DNA of 9,963 nucleotides from JBFXAN01 sp050184225. Lineage in GTDB: Bacteria > Chloroflexota > Dehalococcoidia > CAUJGQ01. The DNA lies in the NCBI GenBank assembly GCA_050184225.1, contig JBFXAN010000215.1, positions 1-9,963 of the forward strand, written 5' to 3'. Position numbers and translations under genes: made by a program. A model generated the notes under the pieces. It made no database searches, was not told where the DNA came from, and was given only the letters and a program-made list of their open reading frames with translations. Positions 5,521 through 9,963 of this stretch are shown one piece after another; the first letter of the stretch is position 1, and each line of letters opens with the position of its first letter.

Positions 5521-6271
5521 GCTGCTTCTGGTCGTCGGTGTCTTCTTCGCCTCCCTCGTGGAGATGGTTGAAGCGCTCACGATCGTCCTCGCCGTGGGCA
5601 TAACCCGCGGCTGGCGGGCGGCGCTCCTCGGTCTCGTCGCCGCGCTGGTCGCCCTCATCGTCGCGGTCGCGGCGCTGGGTCCGTCCCTGGTCACGTATGT
5701 GCCGCTCGGCGCCTTGCAGGTGGTGATCGGCGTCCTCCTGCTCATCTTCGGCCTCCAATGGCTGCGCAAGGCCGTGCTCCGTGCCTCCGGCCGCAAGGCA
5801 CTGCACGATGAAGAACAGATCTTCAGTCGCGAAGTCGCCGAGCTGCGCGAGGAGCCACAGCCCACGGCCGCGTTCGATTGGACCGGATTCACGGTCTCGT
5901 TCAAAGGCGTGTTCCTCGAAGGCTTGGAAGTGGCCTTCATCGTGCTCACCTTCGGCACGAACGAAGGGCGCTTCGATCTGAGCATCGTCGGGGCCGCTGC
6001 TGCGCTCGTCCTGGTTTCCGGCGCCGGATTGATCGTCCACCGTCCCTTGAGCCGGGTACCCGAGAACGCGATCAAGTTTGCCGTGGGGTTGCTGCTGACC
6101 ACGTTCGGCACCTTCTGGGGCGGTGAAGGGATCGGCATCAACTGGGCGATGGGCGACCTCATGCTGCCGGTGTTGCTCCTCCTCTACGCGGCCACCGCGG
6201 CGTTGCTCGTGCGCGCGATGCGACCCCAGGCTGCACGAGCGGGCGTCACCGGTCGCGCGGGAGGTATCTGA
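5513..6271 (+). CDS. COG4280-like multi-pass membrane protein with paired ExxE motifs, first gene of the fluoride operon
   Basis: A 252-residue membrane protein with about six or seven hydrophobic segments. It shows a two-half layout: E17-M-V-E20-A-L-T-I-V-L in the first helix and E136-G-L-E139-V-A-F-I-V-L after a charged loop (about 88-122). The second motif recalls the REGLEA motif of FTR1-type iron permeases, but with Leu in place of Arg. The repeated acidic helices also recall the layout of Gdt1/UPF0016 cation transporters. I associate the whole with the uncharacterised family COG4280. Two acidic pairs buried in helices suggest cation binding or transport (inference). I start at ATG 5513, where a typical N-terminal membrane helix begins; upstream in-frame codons give no good start. 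Its stop overlaps the next ATG by one base (TGATG). Position behind a fluoride riboswitch and before crcB implies a fluoride-stress role. Confidence 0.8.
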   Translation: MRELLLVVGVFFASLVEMVEALTIVLAVGITRGWRAALLGLVAALVALIVAVAALGPSLVTYVPLGALQVVIGVLLLIFGLQWLRKAVLRASGRKALHDEEQIFSREVAELREEPQPTAAFDWTGFTVSFKGVFLEGLEVAFIVLTFGTNEGRFDLSIVGAAAALVLVSGAGLIVHRPLSRVPENAIKFAVGLLLTTFGTFWGGEGIGINWAMGDLMLPVLLLLYAATAALLVRAMRPQAARAGVTGRAGGI

Positions 6272-6471
6272 TGCACACCCTGATCGCCTTCGGCCGGTTC
6301 TGGTATGACTTCATCGTCGGCGACTCGATCGTGTTGGCGGTCGGCGGCGCGCTCGCCCTGCTCGCAACCTTTCTGCTCGTCCAAGCCGGCGCCGAGGTCG
6401 CCGCCGAGGCGCTGCTGCCGCTCCTCGTCGTGCTGACACTGACGGCCAGTCTGCGGACGCATCCCGACTGA
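6271..6471 (+). CDS. Small two-helix membrane protein of the fluoride operon
   Basis: A 66-residue protein that I do not recognise. It has a short aromatic N-terminal stretch (FGRFWYDFIVGDS), a hydrophobic segment at about 19-40 and a second at about 46-61, ending in RTHPD. The ATG at 6271 shares its A with the TGA of the preceding gene, and GGGAGG (6259-6264) sits six bases upstream, so translation is both coupled and well initiated. The tight spacing on both sides, membrane character and clean ribosome site argue that it is a real gene. It may be an accessory subunit of the COG4280-like protein (inference). Confidence 0.75.
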   Translation: MHTLIAFGRFWYDFIVGDSIVLAVGGALALLATFLLVQAGAEVAAEALLPLLVVLTLTASLRTHPD

Positions 6472-6482
6472 TGGAGGGGTCG

Positions 6483-6863
6483 ATGAGCCGGCTCATTGCC
6501 GTACTGCTCGGCGGGGCGATCGGCTCGGGAGGCCGCTATCTGATCGCGATCGGCATGAGCCGTTGGTTGGGCGCCGCCTTTCCCTGGGGCACGCTCACCG
6601 TCAACGTGCTCGGCTCATTGCTCATCGGACTGCTGGCAACCATGGCCGACGAAACGGGCAGCATCGGACCATGGTCCCGCGCCTTCCTCGTCGTCGGCGT
6701 GCTCGGTGGCTTTACCACCTTCTCCAGCTTCTCCCTCGAAACGTTGCGGCTGGCGGAGGACAATCAGCTTGGGCGTGCGCTCCTCAACGTGGTCGCAAAC
6801 GTCAGCCTCGCGCTGGCCGCCGCCGTGCTCGGCGTCGCCGTCGGGCGGGCGCTGGAAAGGTAG
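6483..6863 (+). CDS. crcB: Fluoride ion channel/exporter CrcB (FluC)
   Basis: CrcB/FluC proteins are small dual-topology membrane proteins that assemble as antiparallel dimers and let fluoride leave the cell. The 126-residue product has the family's usual length and four helices. Marks are GGAIGSGGRYL (10-20) with the conserved Arg18, WGTLTVNVLGSLLIG (35-49) with the polar-track Asn41, and GGFTTFSSFSLE (75-86). The last contains the phenylalanines of the fluoride pathway (Phe80, Phe83) and the threonines near the central sodium site. I prefer the ATG at 6483, which has GGAGG five bases upstream and gives the standard N-terminus. An ATG at 6471, overlapping the previous stop, would add four residues. 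It is the third gene behind the fluoride riboswitch, the textbook pairing. A single copy is seen, consistent with a homodimer. Confidence 0.96.
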   Translation: MSRLIAVLLGGAIGSGGRYLIAIGMSRWLGAAFPWGTLTVNVLGSLLIGLLATMADETGSIGPWSRAFLVVGVLGGFTTFSSFSLETLRLAEDNQLGRALLNVVANVSLALAAAVLGVAVGRALER

Positions 6864-6869
6864 GCCGTC

Positions 6870-7214
6870 ATGGAAACACCGGGACAGGGCGTCTTGCTTC
6901 GCATCTTCGTCGGTGAGTCCGACCGGTGGCAGGGCGAGAGCCTCTACCTGGCGCTCGTCAAAGCAGCGAAGAACCAGGGACTGGCCGGGGCGACCGTGCT
7001 GCGCGGGATCGCCGGCTTCGGCGCCCACAGCCGCATCCACACCACCCGGCTGGTCGATATCTCCCCCGACCTCTCGATGGTGGTCGAGATCGTCGACGAC
7101 GAGCCAAAGATCAAAGCGTTCCTGCCGGTGGTCCAGCAGATGGTGCAGGAAGGGCTCATCACTTGGGAGCCGGTCAACGTGATCATGTACCGGCACCGCG
7201 ACAGCAACGCCTGA
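6870..7214 (+). CDS. DUF190 family protein (PII-like), last gene of the fluoride operon
   Basis: A 114-residue soluble protein of the DUF190 family (PF02641). It starts GVLLRIFVGESDRWQGESLY, continues LYLALVKAAKNQGLAGATVL and RGIAGFGAHSRIHTTRLVDI, and ends with a strand at INVIMY-like VNVIMYRH. This is the ferredoxin-like fold related to PII signalling proteins, and the family is often encoded next to crcB. The molecular role is not settled; a ligand-sensing or channel-modulating role is possible (inference). The ATG at 6870 lies six bases after the crcB stop with AAAGG nine bases upstream. The gene ends eight bases before the convergent stop of the 56-residue gene, leaving no room for a terminator between them. 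Confidence 0.92.
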   Translation: METPGQGVLLRIFVGESDRWQGESLYLALVKAAKNQGLAGATVLRGIAGFGAHSRIHTTRLVDISPDLSMVVEIVDDEPKIKAFLPVVQQMVQEGLITWEPVNVIMYRHRDSNA

Positions 7215-7222
7215 CCGCCCAC

Positions 7223-7393
7223 TCAACCATCGGCGACGAACCCGATCAATGCCAGCGCCAGGCAGAACGCGGCGGCGACCAGGTAGACCTCCGGACGGAG
7301 CCCGAACAGCCGCCCATGCAGCCGGGCGACCATCGACAGGAGCACCTCAATCGCGACGCCCACCGCCGAAACGCGCGTCACCACCACGCTCAT
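7223..7393 (-). CDS. 56-residue two-helix membrane protein coupled to the TSUP permease
   Basis: This frame is short and easily missed. Its ATG (7393) overlaps the TGA of the permease as ATGA, a strong sign of translational coupling, and it ends in TGA at 7223-7225. The product has a hydrophobic stretch at about 3-22 (VVVTRVSAVGVAIEVLLSMV), a basic turn (RLHGRLFGLRP), and a second hydrophobic stretch at about 36-54 (VYLVAAAFCLALALIGFVA). I do not recognise a family. Both helices and the basic hairpin between them suggest an inner-membrane partner of the permease (inference). Without it, 7215-7389 would be the only unexplained gap in this operon. Confidence 0.6.
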   Translation of the reverse strand: MSVVVTRVSAVGVAIEVLLSMVARLHGRLFGLRPEVYLVAAAFCLALALIGFVADG

Positions 7394-8217
7394 AACGCCA
7401 TCACCGATCCAAGCAATAGGCGTAGGCCGACAAAGAACAGCGCCACGCCGAGCAAGCGAATGATCATCCCGCCGTGGACGTGATGCGAGAGCCGTGCCCC
7501 CAGCTGCGCGCCGGGCACCACGCCCACCGCGAGCAGCAGCGCCTGCCCCAGTCCCGCCCCCGGACCCAGCTCACCCGTCGCCAGGTGCACGGCGGTCCCC
7601 TCGAACGCCATCGCCGCCAGGACAAAGTGACTGGTCGCCGTGGCGATATGTACGGGGAAGTTGAGGAACTCGACCAGCGCCGGCACGTGGATGATGCCGC
7701 CGCCGATGCCAAGCAGGCTGGAGAGGAAGCCGACGCCGGCGGAGATCACGAGCCCGTGCCAGTGAAAGAAGCTGTACTCGTACCGCACGCCCTTGGCATC
7801 GACCAGCGCGCGGGTCGTCATGCCCGGCCGCCGCGGCGGCACGCGGCTCGCCCGTCCGCCCGTGCGTAGCACGACGAACCCCGCCAGTGCGACCAGCACC
7901 CCGCCGAAGATCGCGTCGAACACCCCGCGTGACAGCGCACCGACGACCAGGGCGCCCAGCACCGCGCCGGGAAATGTCGCGATCGCAAACGACACACCGG
8001 TGCGGTAATCGATCCGCCGCTGCCGCGCATAGGCCCACGAACCGGAGAGGGCGTTGAAGAAGACCACGGCGAGCGAGATCGAGGTGATCGTCGCCGGCTC
8101 CTCGTCGGGGTAGAGGAACAGCAGGACCGGCACCAGGATAAAGCCGCCGCCGGCGCCGATCAGCGTGCCAAACGCGCCGACCGCAAAGCCAATCGGAATC
8201 AAGAGCAAGGGAGGCAC
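7390..8217 (-). CDS. TSUP-family permease (TauE/SafE sulfite exporter-like)
   Basis: A permease of about 275 residues in the TSUP family (PF01925), whose members move sulfite, sulfonates, sulfoacetate, thiosulfate or other small organic anions. The two homologous halves each open with the family signature: GTLIGAGGGFILVPVLLFL near the N-terminus and LLGIGGGIIHVPALVEFLNF in the middle. They are joined by a charged loop (RTGGRASRVPPRRPGMTTRA). About eight hydrophobic segments are visible. I favour GTG 8217 with AGGTG ten bases upstream. TTG 8226 would add three residues but sits one base from that site. A palindromic operator candidate lies in the leader (8236-8261), and a GntR/HutC regulator gene lies just upstream on the same strand. 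Downstream it overlaps the small membrane protein gene. The substrate cannot be read from the sequence. Confidence 0.9.
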   Translation of the reverse strand: MPPLLLIPIGFAVGAFGTLIGAGGGFILVPVLLFLYPDEEPATITSISLAVVFFNALSGSWAYARQRRIDYRTGVSFAIATFPGAVLGALVVGALSRGVFDAIFGGVLVALAGFVVLRTGGRASRVPPRRPGMTTRALVDAKGVRYEYSFFHWHGLVISAGVGFLSSLLGIGGGIIHVPALVEFLNFPVHIATATSHFVLAAMAFEGTAVHLATGELGPGAGLGQALLLAVGVVPGAQLGARLSHHVHGGMIIRLLGVALFFVGLRLLLGSVMAL

Positions 8218-8235
8218 AGCGGGCAAACACCTGCA

Positions 8236-8261
8236 AATATGTCCGAATGTCCGGACATATT
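8236..8261. promoter_or_regulatory. Palindromic operator candidate upstream of the TSUP permease
   Basis: AATATGTCC (8236-8244) and GGACATATT (8253-8261) are perfect 9-bp inverted arms eight bases apart. Nested inside is the perfect 12-bp palindrome ATGTCCGGACAT (8247-8258), so ATGTCC occurs twice directly and once inverted. The core TGT-CCGG-ACA fits the GT...AC spacing known for GntR/HutC operators. It lies about 20-45 bases before the permease start, between the regulator gene and its probable target, where a bound protein would block transcription. A -10-like TATGTC overlaps it on the reverse strand, but no clear -35 was found. Confidence 0.7.
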
Positions 8262-8311
8262 CACTCCACCAGACCCATCACTGAAAGCGCGACCCGCAAC
8301 ACCAGTGCGAC

Positions 8312-9067
8312 TCAGGGTTCGGCAGTGAGCTGCTCCGCGGGCAGGTGAACGCGGAACGAGTAGCGGTCGCCGCGGATCCGGCTGGAGCGCAGCTCTACCG
8401 CTGACTCTCCGGCGAACACGGTCCGCTCGACGGCAAATCCTGGGCTTCCACGCGGGACCGCCAGGGCGTCGGCAACATCATCGTCGAGCGCCACCGCCCG
8501 CACGACCTCCTCGGCGTGGCTCACCCGGAGATCCCCGCGCCGTTCCAGCAGATCGTAGATCGAGCCGCCCGCCAACTCGGCGCGCGTGAGACCGGGCACG
8601 CGATCCGCCCGCAGCAGACTGGTCTCGTAGATCACCGGCTCGCCGTCCAGCAACCGGAGGCGCACGACTTCGATCACTCGGTCACGTCGGGAGAGACCGA
8701 GGGCGGCGCCAATCTCGGCCGCGGGCGCCAGGCGGCGGAAGCGGAGCACGCGTGAGGTCGGATGCCGTCCCTGCGCCGCCTGATCGCGGGCAAAGCTGTA
8801 GAACCGGCCGAGCGTCTGAGCGACCGGTGGTTCGGTGACAAATGTCCCCCGCCCCCGCTGACGCACGAGCCGTCCCTCGCGCACCAGCTCATCGATCGCC
8901 TGCCGGAGGGTGTGCCGCGAGACCCCTGCCTGGGCCATCAAGACATGTTCCGATGGGAGCGCGTCACCCGCAATCAACCGGCCACCCTCAATCGCCGCAC
9001 GCAACTGATGCTGAAGCTGATGATGGAGCGGCAGCGGATTGGTCCGATCGACGTGCAACGACAGCAT
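8312..9067 (-). CDS. GntR-family transcriptional regulator, HutC subfamily (UTRA domain)
   Basis: A 251-residue regulator. The N-terminal winged helix-turn-helix (about 10-80) reads PLHHQLQHQLRAAIEGGRLI, AGDALPSEHVLMAQAGVSRH and TLRQAIDELVREGRLVRQRG, then GRGTFV. The start of this block, the LPSE motif and the GxGTFV wing are diagnostic for GntR. The C-terminal part (about 85-240) is a UTRA ligand domain: FYSFARDQAAQGRHPTSRVL, VIEVVRLRLLDGEPVIYETS, SIYDLLERRG and FAVERTVFAG. Such domains bind small metabolites that release the DNA. I start at ATG 9067 with GAGG seven bases upstream; GTG 9070 directly before it is the alternative. Its stop is about 95 bases from the permease start, with the palindrome in between, so the permease is its likeliest target. 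I found no matching palindrome before its own start. Confidence 0.92.
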   Translation of the reverse strand: MLSLHVDRTNPLPLHHQLQHQLRAAIEGGRLIAGDALPSEHVLMAQAGVSRHTLRQAIDELVREGRLVRQRGRGTFVTEPPVAQTLGRFYSFARDQAAQGRHPTSRVLRFRRLAPAAEIGAALGLSRRDRVIEVVRLRLLDGEPVIYETSLLRADRVPGLTRAELAGGSIYDLLERRGDLRVSHAEEVVRAVALDDDVADALAVPRGSPGFAVERTVFAGESAVELRSSRIRGDRYSFRVHLPAEQLTAEP

Positions 9068-9135
9068 CACTCGACCTCATCACGCCCGCCGAATACCGGA
9101 GGCCGTCCCCGCGTGCAGGCCCAGGATCGCCACGG

Positions 9136-9149
9136 GACAAGCTCAGGAT
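9136..9149 (-). repeat. Degenerate copy of the dispersed intergenic repeat
   Basis: On the reverse strand ATCCTGAGCTTGTC is followed, after seven bases, by GATCCT. This resembles the common variant ATCCTGAGCTTGTCGAAGGATC of the element at 5004-5033, with the second arm altered. It sits in the 198-base divergent gap between the GntR gene and the monooxygenase-like gene, about 70 bases upstream of the GntR start. Confidence 0.4.
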
Positions 9150-9265
9150 ACGCGCTCGCGGCCGGTTCGGGCGGTCCGGTTCCTTGATTACCACGACCAC
9201 ACGAGCGTCGCTACACGATAGAATGCCGCTGACCAAATCAACGCCTCGACCTGGAGGACTCCACG

Positions 9266-9553
9266 ATGCCGTACATGCGTCTCACCCTGGCCCACCCGCG
9301 ACCCGAACGCCGCGCCGAGGTACTCGATCACTATCGGGAGTTGGTGGCGCATGTGCGCACGCTGCCGGGCTGCCTCGAAAGCTATGTCCTCGAATCGAAC
9401 GACCAGGCCGGTGAAGTCGGCCGCATCTCCATCTGGGAGAACGCCGACGCCGCTCATCAGGCAGCGAACGATCCGCACGCCATGGCTCTCCACGCCGAGC
9501 TACACTTCGACGTCCAAGGCTCCTTGTGGGACCGCTCCTTCACCGTCCAGTGA
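9266..9553 (+). CDS. Antibiotic biosynthesis monooxygenase (ABM)-like small protein
   Basis: A 95-residue protein with the length and layout of the dimeric ferredoxin-like ABM/Dabb fold. It opens with a strand (YMRLTLAHP), continues with a long helix (RRAEVLDHYRELVAHVRTLP), then GCLESYVLESNDQAGEVGRI and SIWENADAAHQAANDPHAM. The pattern 'PGC..s.vl...d..gev...s.We...a...a..h' is typical of PF03992. Members include cofactor-free oxygenases, haem-degrading enzymes and proteins with no known reaction, so the activity is open. No haem-ligating motif is evident. ATG 9266 has GGAGG eight bases upstream. It is divergent from the GntR gene and convergent with the membrane gene that follows, with 26 bases between stops. 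It appears to be transcribed alone, but I could not identify a convincing promoter. Confidence 0.8.
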   Translation: MPYMRLTLAHPRPERRAEVLDHYRELVAHVRTLPGCLESYVLESNDQAGEVGRISIWENADAAHQAANDPHAMALHAELHFDVQGSLWDRSFTVQ

Positions 9554-9579
9554 TATGGGTATTGCGTCTGAGCGCCGCG

Positions 9580-9963
9580 CTATGAATTCGCGTCTCGTAC
9601 CGAATGCGCGCCGGCCGGCTGCATCATTGCGTCGCGTTCAAGCAGTTCCTCCGTGAGCACCACCTGGACGAGCGCGATCACCGCGCCGAGCGTCGCCGCC
9701 ACCACACCATTGGTGACCAGCACGCCCAGGTACCGAGATTGTCGCTCGAACACGGTCGCGACCACGTCGTCCAGCACGACGGAGGCCAGCATCGGCAGCG
9801 TCACCACACCGACCACCAGCCACAGGTGCGGCCAGACCAGCCGCGCCGAACGCCGGAACGAACCCGCCACTGTCTCACCCCCGCCGATCAGCGGTCCAGC
9901 CAGCACGAATACCGTAATCGCGAGCAGTCCCGGCAGTACGATGAGCAGCAGGCCGGCGATCAG
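9580..9963 (-). CDS. Multi-pass membrane protein, C-terminal part (5' end cut by window)
   Basis: The frame is open to the right edge, so only the last 127 residues are seen. Hydrophobic segments occupy about residues 1-27 (LIAGLLLIVLPGLLAITVF onward), 48-68 (LWLVVGVVTLPMLASVV) and 82-104 (LGVLVTNGVVAATLGAVIAL). Between the first two lies GGETVAGSFRRSARLVWPHLW. That arrangement, a helix with 'LPG', then 'E..a..a.rRS..Lv...w', resembles membrane domains such as those of glycerophosphodiester phosphodiesterase-associated (PF10110-like) or DUF975/UPF0259-type proteins. I cannot choose between them. The tail (LLERDAMMQPAGAHSVRDAN) is polar. The true start is beyond the window; an internal GTG at 9906 is not the start, because hydrophobic coding continues upstream of it. 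Confidence 0.7.
   Translation of the reverse strand: MIAGLLLIVLPGLLAITVFVLAGPLIGGGETVAGSFRRSARLVWPHLWLVVGVVTLPMLASVVLDDVVATVFERQSRYLGVLVTNGVVAATLGAVIALVQVVLTEELLERDAMMQPAGAHSVRDANS

Noticed and set aside
7474..8236. Long frames opposite and alongside the TSUP permease
   Set aside because: They lie wholly in other frames of a clear permease gene and are rich in Arg/Ala/Gly as expected for GC-rich shadow frames.
9184..9224. TTGATT and TAGAAT as promoter of the ABM-like gene
   Set aside because: The spacing is about 29 bases, far from the usual 16-19.

Overview
The window is GC-rich (AT-rich only in short promoter stretches) and holds parts or all of 14 convincing protein genes, most of them closely packed. 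Gene order, amino-acid style and a dispersed palindromic repeat (ATCCTGAGC...AGCGAAGGATC type) suggest a high-GC environmental bacterium, possibly Chloroflexota (Thermomicrobia/Sphaerobacter-like). That taxonomic guess is inference. The tail of tatC shows a Tat protein-export system.

Region 1 (1-3830). The 3' end of tatC runs convergently into a reverse-strand operon. Read in transcription order, that operon is: a membrane-anchored alpha/beta hydrolase, a TetR regulator with a WHG-type effector domain, and a DUF3995 membrane protein. A near-ideal promoter (TTGCAA-17-TATAGT) sits in an AT-rich island just upstream of the hydrolase and contains an imperfect dyad that could be the TetR operator. 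Further upstream, also on the reverse strand, is an unrecognised single-pass protein with a Thr-Pro linker and a four-cysteine outer domain.

Region 2 (3833-4966). A forward gene encodes a two-domain CMD/AhpD-like protein that appears to be a fusion of the two partner families known as Avi_7170 and Avi_7169.

Region 3 (4967-7214), the most interesting part. A promoter (TTGACG-18-TAGTGT) is followed within about 12 bases by a clear fluoride riboswitch (crcB motif). Its expression platform is visible: the CTCC strand that closes the aptamer can pair instead with a downstream GTAGGAG, which looks like a ribosome-binding site. Downstream is a four-gene operon: a COG4280-like membrane protein with two ExxE motifs, a 66-residue two-helix protein, the fluoride channel CrcB/FluC, and a DUF190 protein. 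The first two start with TGATG or close coupling. The riboswitch therefore places two poorly characterised membrane proteins in a fluoride-response unit with CrcB.

Region 4 (7223-9067), reverse strand. A GntR/HutC-family regulator lies upstream of a TSUP (TauE/SafE) permease, which overlaps a newly read 56-residue membrane protein by ATGA. A perfect palindrome ATGTCCGGACAT inside a larger 9-bp inverted repeat sits in the TSUP leader and is a strong candidate for the GntR operator.

Region 5 (9068-9963). A degenerate copy of the dispersed repeat, a small antibiotic-biosynthesis-monooxygenase-like protein, and the 3' part of a reverse-strand multi-pass membrane protein cut by the window edge. 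I saw no tRNA, rRNA, insertion sequence or CRISPR array.
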